Both the position numbers and the translations under genes were made by a program. From positions 186,001-250,000 of the forward strand of contig JAEUMP010000016.1 of NCBI GenBank assembly GCA_016791445.1: a DNA stretch of 64,000 nt, written 5' to 3'. The stretch's first letter is position 1. Each line of letters begins with the position of its first letter. This document shows positions 1 to 9,212 of the stretch, in pieces. The stretch is from Hyphomonadaceae bacterium (lineage in GTDB: Bacteria; Pseudomonadota; Alphaproteobacteria; Caulobacterales; Aquidulcibacteraceae). The notes under the pieces were generated by a model. It saw only the letters and a program-made list of their open reading frames with translations, did not search any database and was not told the DNA's origin.

Positions 1-294
1 GTCGCGATCTTGCCTGACCTGCGCCAGGAGGCGACCAATCGTGTGGAATATCATGCAAGCTATCTGGTCGAGATGATCGGACACGTGTTCGTGGCGCTCA
101 ACCGCATCGCTTGGCGCCGCTTCAAGGCAAACCCCACCAACGAGACGCGCAAGATGACCATGCCCGTCGGCGTCTCCTCGGATGTGTTCCGCAATCTCTA
201 CGGCTCATTCCTGGTATTCAAACGCTACGACGAGGCGACCAGGATCACTACCTACATTCCGCAGACCACACGTTACTTACGAATGCGCTTTTGA
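1..294 (+). CDS. C-terminal end of an unidentified protein, cut by the window edge
   Basis: The reading frame is open from the first base and ends at TGA 292-294, so about 97 C-terminal residues are visible and the start lies outside the window. The visible part (...RVEYHASYLVEMIGHVF..., ...NLYGSFLVFKRYDEATRITTY...) matches no family I can name. Its stop overlaps the next ATG by one base (TGATG), so the two genes are probably translationally coupled and may work together. If the next gene is an Avs-like defence protein, this could be an accessory gene of the same locus; that is inference from position only. Confidence 0.6.
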   Translation, partial: VAILPDLRQEATNRVEYHASYLVEMIGHVFVALNRIAWRRFKANPTNETRKMTMPVGVSSDVFRNLYGSFLVFKRYDEATRITTYIPQTTRYLRMRF

Positions 295-3200
295 TGACCG
301 GTCAGACCAAACCGATACCGCCCGGCGAAGGCGAACGGCGCGCCCAGCGTGGGTACGTGCCGCAATACGATCTTGCCGCGCACTTGATCTATTTCGCGAT
401 GGCGGCGGGAAGATTGCGTTGGATTGGCGTCGCTGATCGCGGCGCAGGTTCGTTCGACGATATCGTTCTGGGTCTCGCCGATCGCACCAAGGCCTATCAG
501 GTGAAGTCGAGCGGCACGCCTGAACCATTCACCGTCTCCACAGCGCTCACCGGCGCCGCGAAAATCCTGGCGCGGATGATCGATGCGCGCGCCAAGCTGG
601 CGCCGATCGGTGGCGTCATTGAGACCATCTTCGTCACCGACGATTATCCGCGCCTCGATGACAATGTGGGCACCGCCGACAAGCCCGTCTCATCGGCGGC
701 CTTTGTACGCGCGCTCGAAGCGCACCGCGAGAGCTGGACGCTCGATGACTGGCTCGCCTCAGCGTTCGCGCCACTCATCACAACGCTAAAGAGCGCATCA
801 CAGCTCGACGACGCGGCCTTCGCCGCGCTCTTGCGCGGAATGCAGTTTAACGTCGGCGTGCAACCGCCCGGCGCGAACTCGCCGCAAGATCAACGGCGCA
901 TCGGCCAGATCGCGGCACTGTTGCCACGCTTGGCAGCCGACCGCGCCGACCAGGATCGTTGGGCGCTCGATGAACTGCTGACGCGCTTGAATTGGCGCGA
1001 TGCATTCGCGTTGCGTCACGAGCATGCGTTTCCGGTCGATGCGCTCTATCAATCCAACCAAAGCACGCAGCGTGCGTTACTAGAGGCGCTCGGACGCATC
1101 GAGAGCGGGTATTGCGCGCTGGTAGGCGCGCCGGGCAGCGGAAAGTCCACGCTGCTTGCGGCCGGGCTCTTGCCCGCGCCGCGCGCGTTGATCGCGCGCT
1201 ATCTCGCTTTCCTCCCCAATGAAGGCCACGGGCTGGGGCGCGCGGAAGCGGAGAATTTTCTTCAAGAGGTGGTTAAGCAGCTCAAACAACAAGACCTAGG
1301 CCAGCAGATCATTCCCGGGGTCGAATTGAGCGAATTGCAGCAGCAGTTCGCAACCCTGCTCCAGCAAGCAGCTCAGCGTTACGCCGCGGATGGCGTCAAG
1401 ACGCTGATCGTCGTCGATGGGTTAGACCACGTCCCGCGCGAAGAGCGGCCGGCGCGCTCGTTCCTATCTGAGCTGCCGCTTCCCCATGCCGTGCCGAAGG
1501 GCGTTGTGTTTGTGCTCGGCACACAAAAACTCGACTTGGATGGTATGGCGCCCGCCGTTCGCGATCAGGCAGGCACCGATGATCGCCGCGTGGAGATGTC
1601 GGCTCTCCCGCCCGAGGCCGTGGCTAAGCTGGCGAACGCCGCGCGCGTTCCCGCCGATGTTGACCGCGTCAAACTCTTTGAGCGGACGCTCGGCCATCCG
1701 TTGTCGGTGCGCTACGCGGTTGAGCGCCTGACCGCGCTTTCGACAGAAGCTGAGCGGCGTGACTGGCTCAGCAACGGTCCAGCCTTCGGCGGCGACGTCG
1801 AGACCTATTATTCCAGCGTTTGGCACGAGCTTGAAGACAAGGCTGATGCGCGCACCGCGCTTGCCTATTTAGCCCTGATCGATGGCGCCATCGCCTCCTC
1901 CGGCATGGATGCGTTGGTCGGGGCCGCCGCGACCGACGCTGCTGATGCCGCCGCTCGGCACTTGATCGCCCGCGACCGCGCAGGCGCGTGGTCCATTTTT
2001 CACAATAGCTTCCGGTTGTTTCTGCGTGAGCGCACAGGCTTACGTCATGGGGTGGAAGATCGCGCTGCCGTGCAGCAGCGTTATCGTGAACTCGCGCACT
2101 TCGCCGCGCGCGATGACAGTGGCCCGCAGCGGTGGCTCGAACTGCGATATCGCGCGCGCGCTGGCGACCATGATGCGGTCGCCGCGTTGGCCACCCTGGC
2201 GATGTTCCGGCAGCAATTCGTCGCCGGACGTGATCCAAGCGCGATCAGCGCCGACATCGATTTTGCATTCCGTGCGGCGCACGCGCGGCGCGACGCGACC
2301 CTCTTGTTACGCATGGTGCTCACCCGCCAGGAACTGACCCGGCGGGTTTGGGCGTTCGATGACGATGTCATCGACGCCTTGATCGCGTCCGGTCAGATCG
2401 ACACCGCGAAGGGTGTCATCACCCACGACCTTGGCGTTCTTTCCAAAGACAAACGCTTCGATCTCGTGGACGCGTTGATGGACGCGGGACGCACCGCGGA
2501 AGCCAAGGACGTATTCCATCGCGCCGAACCGCTCGACGCGCTGTTGGGCTCGAAACCGATTGAAAGACACTCAAACGACGATGCCCTGACGGCCTGGGCC
2601 GAACGCGCGCTCATCTTCTACGAACCCGAGCAATTCAATCGCGCGATTGACCGTCTCTATAAGCGGTCCGACCCGCACTACGACTGGGACCTCGACGCCT
2701 ATAAGCGCCACTTGCGTCATCTCGCGGCGCGCGGCCAGCTCAACCGCGATCCATCGATCACTATCGACGATCTGGCGCAAAGCATCAGCCTCAATCGGCC
2801 AAGAGATCGCGCGCTGCTTCTCTACTTCGCCGCATCCGCAGCCTTCCAGCACGATCTTGAGGCGCTGGCCAAACAGAGGATAGCCGATCTTACACAGACG
2901 CCGCAGCTTTTACCTGGGGAGCTACGCAGCGAACTGGCGTGGATCGCGGCGCAGCTCAATCAAATGCAGGCCGCCGCGGTGTTCATCGCCGACGTCACGC
3001 CGCAGACGCTGGCTGCCGCCGACGATTCCAGCCGCGCCGCAGATTTTCCCATTTTTGCCCGGCGTGTCTTGGTGCACGCGGCGGTGCGCGGCGTTCTTGA
3101 TCAACCGTTGCCTGCCGCTGCCGCTTCGAAGACGCAGATCTTCCGCGACTTCCAGACCCACCTGGAACGCGTCGGGCGGGTCTTGGGCGCGGCCCGCGCG

Positions 3201-6200
3201 GGTCGCAGCGATAGCGCGGGCGCGACGGTCGCCTTGCGCGACATGCTCTCCTTTCTCGAACTGGCCACGGCAGCATCGACCCACATGTACGACAGGTCGC
3301 GGATTGATCTGTCGATGCCGGACCTCATCGTCACTTTGGTGAGAATTGCAGACCTGGTTGGACCTCAGTGTCTATCCAGTTTCGCCACGACGTTCGATCA
3401 GAAGCTGGCCGCAGGCGCGAAGCATCTGAGCGACCCCGCGGTGCGGCGCGCCTATGCGCGCGCCATGTTTGCCAAGGATGCGGATGGCGCCAAAGCGATC
3501 GAGCGCATTTCGTTCGATCATTGCACCCAAGAACGCACGCCATCCGAACAACTAGTGCACGCCGCCGAAACCGCCGCCGCCTATCTGGAACTCGGAGATG
3601 ACGCGCGCGCCGCGGCGGCGATCGAAGCGATGCACCTCGATGGTTTTGGCTACGCGCTGGCAGCCAAAAAGGACCCGCAGTATATTTGGTGGCGCGAATG
3701 TTACGAGCGGGCTTGCGCCGAAGACCCTGCACGTCGGGTCGAGCGAACACAGTTTTTCGTTCGTTTGCTTTACGGCATGTCCAAGACCGTTGGCGACAAC
3801 GCCGGAGGGCGCATCATCGACGCCGCGTTCGTTGAAGCCGGGCGCGAAGGCGGCATTCTCGTCCCTACGGTCTGCAATCTCGCCGAGCGGAGCGACCTCT
3901 CCGCATGGCCAGACCTGGTGCGCAGCGTCGTCAAAGGCATCGTTGCGGCGCGCCCCGGCTTCGCTCGCGCAGCGGCCATCGTCTATGGTCACTTGGCGCT
4001 TCCCTTCACCGGACGCGACACTGATTTCATCGGGCGGGTTCTCGTCGAGGCCGCTACCGACAACGATTTGGCAGCGGTGGTCGAGACGCTGCTCGTATGC
4101 ACCTTGACCGGCGCCCACCCGTTCTGGCGCGCCACGGCGCTTGCGGAGGTTGAAGGGGCGGCGCGTAAACGCGGCTTAGCAATCCCGCCAGCGCGTCTAC
4201 AGCACTGGATGAGCATCACCACCGACGATGCAGGCGGCGATGATCTTGATCCGTTTTCCGGCGTGAACACGCTCGCCGAATTTGAATCGGCGTTGAAGGA
4301 CCGCAAAGGCGCGAGCGATTGGCGCATCCGGCGTGCCTTCGAGCGCCTGATCACGACGGGCGATTACCCAACCGCCAAACGCATCTTCGAAAACACTGCC
4401 GCATTGTCGGAATACGGGCCGATTGAAGTGCTGGCCGAGCGCGCCGTCGATCAGGGCGCGCGCGCCGACGCCGACGAGATGCTCAAGCGGCTGAAGGTCA
4501 AATCCGACGAGCGCGGCTCGTGGGGCGGATGGTCCGGCGACGCCCGGCTTAAGTATCATCGCGTCGCCGTCAAGCTTGGCGGAGAACCGGCACGCCGGGC
4601 CGCGTTCGATCAATTTGCAAGCGACTTGGCGGAAGGGCGCGAGTCGATCGAATCCATGCTGCCCGCGCTCGACGAGGTCTTGAGACTCATATCTCCGACG
4701 GTGTCGTGGCAAATGGCGTGGGATTGCCTCGCCGAACAGCTTGAAGTCCTGCGCGAGTTCCGACTAGGCGGCGACTTCAAGCCGCCTATAGCGAGCGCAT
4801 TCACCTGCCCGATCGCCGAACTGCTGGAGCGCGCATGTCTGACGACATGCTCCGATCTTGGCGACCTCGTGCACGTCGCTGCGCGGGACCTAGAGACTGC
4901 CCCGTATGGGGGCGCCATCGTCGCCGAGCTTATCCAGCGCCTTTGGCGCACGCCCGCGCAACGGCTTCGTGCCGCGCAGCTGGCATGGGAGCGCCGCACC
5001 TCAGCCGAAGTCGAGGCGGCCGCGCGCCGCTTGCTTCCGGAGATGGTGGAGGCCGACGACATCGCCATCCGCGATATCGCCGCGCGGTTGGCCGAAGCAC
5101 TCTCTGTTCCACTCTTGGAGAAGAGCGCGCCGCTGCCGACGGCGTACCAGCTCCACTATCCGGTCAATCCGGCTGACCGGAAATTTGAGCCGCCATCCGG
5201 CGCTTCGTTATCATCGGCGGGGCTTTGGACCGACGATCCGCTGGCGTGGACATGGCCGCTTGAGCTGCCCATGCTCATGACTAACGATGCGGCGGGCGTT
5301 GAACTCGCCGCGTTGCGCCGGCGAACGGCATCGCTCATGGGCCGCGCGGGTGGAAAAGACGCCTTTGGGCCTGATGCGCAGACCGCACAACGCATCCGGC
5401 TCGGCTGCCTTAAGCTTGGCCTGCTCCACCGAAAGCTCGGCGTCGAGGTCGCGTTCCGCGCGATGCGTGAGGCGATCGGCGAACTGCGCGCCGCCGACGA
5501 ACTTGATGCCGAGAGCGCCACCGCGATCAGCTTCGAGTGCGGCGCGCCGACGCCGCTTATCAGTCCCATCGCCGCCTCGCCGCGGCCCGAGGGTATTGCA
5601 ACGCCAAACATGCCCTCTCCACACCACACCAACGAGCAAGCCGCGTGGCGCGAAGGCGTTGCCGCCGACATCCCTGCGCCGCAGCTTCCGGGCTACATCA
5701 TCTTGGCCGCAACGGCGTCTTTCCAGCGCAAGGCCTTCGCGGACGAATGGACCGTCGAGCAATATTGGGGGCCCGACACCGGCGAAGCAGACGAAGGCCT
5801 TGAAGAGCAGGTCGTGAAGTTGCCGCGTGTCATGACCGCCCACACTTTGATCACGCTCTACGATTCGGAGGCGCCCTGGGGTGTCGCGAGGCCGCAATAT
5901 GTCTATGCTGGCCAATCGCATCCATTGCGGCTCATGTTGTGCCCCCGCGTCACCGCGCGCCTTGGTTGGCGTCCGGCTGCGGAGAATGTGTTCACCACGC
6001 TGGATGAACACGGCGCGCCCGTCGCACAGAGCCTCTTGTGGCGTGATGGCGGCTTGCGCGCAGAGAACCCAGACACCGGCATGTACGGCGTTGGCTGCGT
6101 GTTGGCCGTGCGCGCCGACCGGATTGATGCGCTCAGCGCCTTGCGTCAAACACCGAAAATCGCGCGAGCGTGGCGCGCGTTCGGACACGCTGCGCGACGA

Positions 6201-6248
6201 CATAGTCGCGAAACCAATGTCGCAACACTGCAGGTTCTAGCGACCTGA
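294..6248 (+). CDS. Giant nuclease-STAND NTPase protein with helical C-terminus, Avs (AVAST)-like antiphage sensor candidate
   Basis: This 1984-residue protein has three parts. Residues 1-170 look like a PD-(D/E)XK nuclease of the Cap4/DUF4297 kind: acidic residues D55-D56 before IVLGL, then a Q69-V70-K71 core. Residues 270-420 form a P-loop NTPase, with Walker A GAPGSGKST at 278-286 and Walker B LIVVDGLDH at 371-379, typical of STAND ATPases. Roughly residues 500-1700 are long, Ala/Arg/Leu-rich helical repeats of TPR-like character, followed by a mixed C-terminal domain. Nuclease, STAND NTPase and helical sensor is the order known for Avs proteins, which bind phage terminase or portal protein and then cut DNA. 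The start at 294 was chosen because it overlaps the upstream TGA; 61 codons of open frame before it are shadow. The Avs assignment rests on architecture, not alignment. Other nuclease-NTPase defence proteins remain possible. Confidence 0.72.
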   Translation: MTGQTKPIPPGEGERRAQRGYVPQYDLAAHLIYFAMAAGRLRWIGVADRGAGSFDDIVLGLADRTKAYQVKSSGTPEPFTVSTALTGAAKILARMIDARAKLAPIGGVIETIFVTDDYPRLDDNVGTADKPVSSAAFVRALEAHRESWTLDDWLASAFAPLITTLKSASQLDDAAFAALLRGMQFNVGVQPPGANSPQDQRRIGQIAALLPRLAADRADQDRWALDELLTRLNWRDAFALRHEHAFPVDALYQSNQSTQRALLEALGRIESGYCALVGAPGSGKSTLLAAGLLPAPRALIARYLAFLPNEGHGLGRAEAENFLQEVVKQLKQQDLGQQIIPGVELSELQQQFATLLQQAAQRYAADGVKTLIVVDGLDHVPREERPARSFLSELPLPHAVPKGVVFVLGTQKLDLDGMAPAVRDQAGTDDRRVEMSALPPEAVAKLANAARVPADVDRVKLFERTLGHPLSVRYAVERLTALSTEAERRDWLSNGPAFGGDVETYYSSVWHELEDKADARTALAYLALIDGAIASSGMDALVGAAATDAADAAARHLIARDRAGAWSIFHNSFRLFLRERTGLRHGVEDRAAVQQRYRELAHFAARDDSGPQRWLELRYRARAGDHDAVAALATLAMFRQQFVAGRDPSAISADIDFAFRAAHARRDATLLLRMVLTRQELTRRVWAFDDDVIDALIASGQIDTAKGVITHDLGVLSKDKRFDLVDALMDAGRTAEAKDVFHRAEPLDALLGSKPIERHSNDDALTAWAERALIFYEPEQFNRAIDRLYKRSDPHYDWDLDAYKRHLRHLAARGQLNRDPSITIDDLAQSISLNRPRDRALLLYFAASAAFQHDLEALAKQRIADLTQTPQLLPGELRSELAWIAAQLNQMQAAAVFIADVTPQTLAAADDSSRAADFPIFARRVLVHAAVRGVLDQPLPAAAASKTQIFRDFQTHLERVGRVLGAARAGRSDSAGATVALRDMLSFLELATAASTHMYDRSRIDLSMPDLIVTLVRIADLVGPQCLSSFATTFDQKLAAGAKHLSDPAVRRAYARAMFAKDADGAKAIERISFDHCTQERTPSEQLVHAAETAAAYLELGDDARAAAAIEAMHLDGFGYALAAKKDPQYIWWRECYERACAEDPARRVERTQFFVRLLYGMSKTVGDNAGGRIIDAAFVEAGREGGILVPTVCNLAERSDLSAWPDLVRSVVKGIVAARPGFARAAAIVYGHLALPFTGRDTDFIGRVLVEAATDNDLAAVVETLLVCTLTGAHPFWRATALAEVEGAARKRGLAIPPARLQHWMSITTDDAGGDDLDPFSGVNTLAEFESALKDRKGASDWRIRRAFERLITTGDYPTAKRIFENTAALSEYGPIEVLAERAVDQGARADADEMLKRLKVKSDERGSWGGWSGDARLKYHRVAVKLGGEPARRAAFDQFASDLAEGRESIESMLPALDEVLRLISPTVSWQMAWDCLAEQLEVLREFRLGGDFKPPIASAFTCPIAELLERACLTTCSDLGDLVHVAARDLETAPYGGAIVAELIQRLWRTPAQRLRAAQLAWERRTSAEVEAAARRLLPEMVEADDIAIRDIAARLAEALSVPLLEKSAPLPTAYQLHYPVNPADRKFEPPSGASLSSAGLWTDDPLAWTWPLELPMLMTNDAAGVELAALRRRTASLMGRAGGKDAFGPDAQTAQRIRLGCLKLGLLHRKLGVEVAFRAMREAIGELRAADELDAESATAISFECGAPTPLISPIAASPRPEGIATPNMPSPHHTNEQAAWREGVAADIPAPQLPGYIILAATASFQRKAFADEWTVEQYWGPDTGEADEGLEEQVVKLPRVMTAHTLITLYDSEAPWGVARPQYVYAGQSHPLRLMLCPRVTARLGWRPAAENVFTTLDEHGAPVAQSLLWRDGGLRAENPDTGMYGVGCVLAVRADRIDALSALRQTPKIARAWRAFGHAARRHSRETNVATLQVLAT

Positions 6249-6587
6249 CCGGCCTCGGATACGCAGCGACCCAAGTCTCTGGTCGGTCGAAACAAGTCTG
6301 AGCGAACCAAACGCGCTCACGCCTAACCCGACTACTTCACGAGCATTGCCGTGAGCCGAAGCTGAAGCGCATCGGTGCGTGCGGAAGGCGCCGGAATAGC
6401 GGAGAAAAGGACGAAAGGTTGATGGCAAGATAGAATGCGCCGCAGTGCTGAAACGCACAGCGGCTTGTCTGCACATCTATTTTTCCACCTCGTCGCGACC
6501 TGCGTTGCGGCAAAGTGCGGTAAACCACGGGCCGTCACGGCCTGCGCTGACATAAGCGGCTGATGCGCTCAGATTGGAGCGCCTGCT
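6249..6587. other. Intergenic region without a convincing gene
   Basis: These 339 bases separate the Avs-like gene from the relaxase gene. Short open frames exist on the minus strand, but none encodes a recognisable or well-started protein. I see no terminator with a T-run, no RNA gene and no clear repeat. A promoter for the relaxase gene must lie here or be absent; I could not pick one out. Confidence 0.5.
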
Positions 6588-8597
6588 ATGACGTCGAAAG
6601 ACGATGAAGACCTGTTTGAAGGCGATGTCGGGAAACGTCGCCCACGCTCATCACAGAACAACGCCTCCCTCTTTCGTCCGCCTTCAGCGGTCAACTCCAA
6701 GCGCGTCGCCAAGCGTCAGCGCGCCGCCTGGTACAACCGCGCGCGCGGCGCGCCGAGCGTAAAGCTGGCTCATGAGCGGCCGGCGGGCCAACAGCGTGTC
6801 ATCATCAAGCTGAAGCCGGTCGTCCACGCCGCCGCCGCCGGCGGCGGCGGCGGCGGCGGAGCGCTAATGCGTCACGCCCTCTATGTCGAGCGCGACGGCG
6901 CTGGACGCGAGGGCGATCCCGTGCAGGTCTTCGACCGCGAGCTCGACCGGGCTGACGGCGCCGCCTTCGTCGGGCGTTGCGAGAACGACCGCCACCATTT
7001 TCGGGTCATCATCTCACCCGAACACGGCGGGGAGATCGACGACTTGAAGGGCTATACCCGCGATCTCGTGCGTCGGGTCGAACTCGACCTCGGCACGCGC
7101 ATCGACTGGATCGCCGCCGAGCACCACGACACCGGCCGACCCCATGTCCACCTGCTGATGCGAGGGCGCCGCGAGGACGGACGCGACCTGGTGATCCCGC
7201 ATCCTTATGTTTCCCATGGTTTCCGGGAGCGCGCCGAAGGATTGGCGACCGAGCTACTCGGCCCGCGCCTTGAGCCGGATCGGCTTGATCGCGCCGTAAA
7301 GCTTGAACGCTTCACCGAACTTGACCGTGATCTTTTGGGTAACGCGCGTGGCGGTGAGGTCGCGCTCGCCTATTTACCTGACGACGGCAAACGCGCCAGC
7401 CGCCTAGTACAGCGTCTCAATCGCCTGGAAGAACTAGGCTTGGCCGAGCAATCAAGACCCGGGGCTTGGCGTCTGCAGGCCGACCTGGAAGACCAGCTCA
7501 CGCGTCTCGCCGCTCGGCGCGAACGCGAGCGCGCGACGGCGCGCCTTTTGGCGCAAGAGGGCCGTGGTCTTCAGCCGGAGCGGACCCGAGAACTGGAAGC
7601 CGCGCATTCAAGCCAACGCGTGACGGGACGTTTGGTGGGATTGGAGCAACTCGGCGACGACGCGCGCGGGCCGCACCTTGTGGGAGTCGAAGGCGTCGAC
7701 GGCAAGCTCTGGACGGCGCGAGTTGGACGCCTGGAAGATCTCCGTGGCCTAGCCGACGTCGAACGCGGCGCCATTGTCCAGCTTGATCGCGCCACGCCGG
7801 AAATACGCGCGTCGGATCGCACCATCTGGGAGATCGCCGAGAAGAACGACCTCACCTACTCAGCTGAGCTGCACCGGAGTCTGCGTCCGGGGGATCGCGA
7901 TAACTACATCACCATGCACGAGCGTCGATTGGAGGCGCTCCGGCGCGACGGCATTGTCACCCGAGATTCCTATGGGACGTTTCATCTCCCCGACGACTAC
8001 CAGTCCCGTGTCGCGGCGCGCGAAGGATTGGGCGGGCGCGAGAGCGCACGCGTCACCTTGCTCGATCCGCATTCGCTTGAGCGCCAAGCTGACTATCGCG
8101 GGCCGACTTGGCTCGACCGGATGGCGGAAGGCATCGAGGATCGCAGCCAATTCCGACAAGAAGGCTTCGGCAAGGACGTGAGCGAGGCCTGGAAACGACG
8201 GGAAACGACGTTGGAGAAGCTTGGCCTTGGCGAAAGCCGCGCTGACGGCTTCCATCCCGCACAGGACTGGCGCGGCGCCCTATTGACGATGGAAGAGAAG
8301 GCTGTGCGCGATCGTATCGAGCGCGAGACTGGGCGCGTGCCGCACTTCGCGCGCGACGGCGATCCAGTTCAAGGGCTCTACACGGGCCGCATTCACATGG
8401 CCGAACAAAGCTACGCCCTCATCGAGCGCGCTGATCACCGCTTCTCGTCAACGCTGGTGCCGTGGCGCCCTGAAATGGACCGGGCGCTCAATCAGCTTGT
8501 CTCAGGCCGTGTCAACGGACGCGACTTCGACTTCAAGTACGGAAAAGGCGTCGAGAAAGAGATCGCCAAGGCGCTCAGTATCGGCGGGCGCGGTTAG
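6588..8597 (+). CDS. Relaxase/mobilization nuclease with DUF3363 domain (VirD2-like)
   Basis: Relaxases nick one strand at the origin of transfer and stay bound to it during conjugation. This 669-residue protein has the metal-binding histidines in HH 179-180 and HVH 186-188 (motif EHHDTGRPHVHLLMRG). A basic N-terminal tail and a segment of seven glycines (85-91) come before the conserved ALMRHALYVERDG-type motif; Tyr99 is a candidate nucleophile. The rest resembles the DUF3363 extension seen on relaxases of proteobacterial integrative conjugative elements. The expected conjugation genes (TraG coupling protein, trb secretion genes) are not beside it, so it is either a mobilizable element that borrows a transfer machine or a remnant. 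ATG 6588 lies in a plausible context (gagcgcctgctATG), but the Shine-Dalgarno match is weak. Its 3' end overlaps the convergent gene by 23 bases. Confidence 0.85.
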   Translation: MTSKDDEDLFEGDVGKRRPRSSQNNASLFRPPSAVNSKRVAKRQRAAWYNRARGAPSVKLAHERPAGQQRVIIKLKPVVHAAAAGGGGGGGALMRHALYVERDGAGREGDPVQVFDRELDRADGAAFVGRCENDRHHFRVIISPEHGGEIDDLKGYTRDLVRRVELDLGTRIDWIAAEHHDTGRPHVHLLMRGRREDGRDLVIPHPYVSHGFRERAEGLATELLGPRLEPDRLDRAVKLERFTELDRDLLGNARGGEVALAYLPDDGKRASRLVQRLNRLEELGLAEQSRPGAWRLQADLEDQLTRLAARRERERATARLLAQEGRGLQPERTRELEAAHSSQRVTGRLVGLEQLGDDARGPHLVGVEGVDGKLWTARVGRLEDLRGLADVERGAIVQLDRATPEIRASDRTIWEIAEKNDLTYSAELHRSLRPGDRDNYITMHERRLEALRRDGIVTRDSYGTFHLPDDYQSRVAAREGLGGRESARVTLLDPHSLERQADYRGPTWLDRMAEGIEDRSQFRQEGFGKDVSEAWKRRETTLEKLGLGESRADGFHPAQDWRGALLTMEEKAVRDRIERETGRVPHFARDGDPVQGLYTGRIHMAEQSYALIERADHRFSSTLVPWRPEMDRALNQLVSGRVNGRDFDFKYGKGVEKEIAKALSIGGRG

Positions 8598-8940
8598 CAC
8601 GCTCCGCGCCGCCGGGACCGGCGGTGTCGGGACCGTCGAACAGGTCCGGCTGTGGAATCGCGCTCGACTGTTTTCGGCGCTTCGGCTTGAGGCCAGTCGC
8701 TTCCGCGAGTGCCGCGCGCGCCTTCGCATGGCGCCGCTCTGCTTCAAACGCACTTCGTCCTTGAAAACGATCCATCGCGACCCTGAGCGCCGGTAGGTCG
8801 CTGCGCAGCCAATACACGCGCGCGCGGAGCACGACCGGCGACGGAAATCCTGGAATGGCGCTTCGACTGGCGCGCCACAGACTTGAGCGGCTGACACCAA
8901 GCTCAGCAGCGACGCGTTTTTGGGGCACCAAATCCTTCAT
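8575..8940 (-). CDS. AlpA-like helix-turn-helix regulator or excisionase
   Basis: This small DNA-binding protein has 121 residues from ATG 8940. Residues 1-50 (VPQKRVAAELGVSRSSLWRA...FPSPVVLRARVYWLRSDL) match the winged HTH of AlpA-type regulators: a short first helix, a V-S-R-S-S-L-W recognition helix and a wing ending in W-x-R-x-D. AlpA-like proteins control integrase and transfer genes of phages and integrative elements. The C-terminal half is basic and low in complexity. A longer in-frame extension up to 9153 exists, but it would read through a perfect dyad at 8948-8965 and lacks the family pattern, so I chose the internal ATG. It converges on, and slightly overlaps, the relaxase gene, which suggests it regulates that module. 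Confidence 0.75.
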   Translation of the reverse strand: MKDLVPQKRVAAELGVSRSSLWRASRSAIPGFPSPVVLRARVYWLRSDLPALRVAMDRFQGRSAFEAERRHAKARAALAEATGLKPKRRKQSSAIPQPDLFDGPDTAGPGGAERANRARRY

Positions 8941-8947
8941 GGGCCCA

Positions 8948-8965
8948 CACCCCACAAGTGGGGTG
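8948..8965. promoter_or_regulatory. Perfect 8-bp dyad in front of the AlpA-like gene, candidate operator
   Basis: The sequence CACCCCAC-AA-GTGGGGTG has two perfect 8-base arms around a 2-base centre. It ends 8 bases upstream of ATG 8940 of the minus-strand AlpA-like gene and covers its ribosome-binding region. The position suits autoregulation by the HTH protein. With a 2-base centre it is more likely a protein-binding dyad than an RNA hairpin. Confidence 0.5.
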
Positions 8966-9001
8966 CGACGGGCCGCATACGGGCCCCATGCAACGTGAGG
9001 A

Positions 9002-9022
9002 AACACGGTGCAACACTGTGCG
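9002..9022. repeat. Copy 1 of a 21-bp imperfect repeat (AACACGGTG...)
   Basis: AACACGGTGCAACACTGTGCG here matches AACACGGTGCGACGCTGTTCG at 9607-9627 in about 18 of 21 positions. The copy itself contains a near-dyad, CACGGTG-CAA-CACTGTG. The two copies flank the small HTH gene at 9213-9479. Confidence 0.45.
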
Positions 9023-9147
9023 ATCGGACGCGAGCGAATGTCGAACGCTGTGGCATCGCATGAAAATGGAAGCACACGATCGCGCGCGCGAGAATGCCGT
9101 TCTAGTTTCGCGCGAACGCTGGGCGCGCCGCATGTGGGCGGTGAGAG

Positions 9148-9177
9148 AGTCAATAGGCACGATCGTGCCTATTGACT
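9148..9177. repeat. Perfect 30-bp palindrome centred on GATC
   Basis: The left half AGTCAATAGGCACGA is followed with no spacer by its exact reverse complement TCGTGCCTATTGACT. No T-run follows, so it is not a typical terminator. Having no spacer fits a symmetric protein-binding site or a cruciform better than an RNA hairpin. It lies between the AlpA-like gene and the HTH gene, where an operator, an excision site or a transfer site would be expected. Confidence 0.8.
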
Positions 9178-9212
9178 TCGACGGTGCAGGCAGCGCGGGC
9201 GCGTCAAGGCAC

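Noticed and set aside
5211..6203. A 330-codon minus-strand open frame opposite the end of the Avs-like gene
   Set aside because: Composition is Arg-rich, no domain is seen, and the plus-strand protein is continuous through it.
6825..6870. Sequence error in the GC-rich glycine run of the relaxase
   Set aside because: The frame continues normally on both sides and relaxases of this type have a glycine-rich segment just there.
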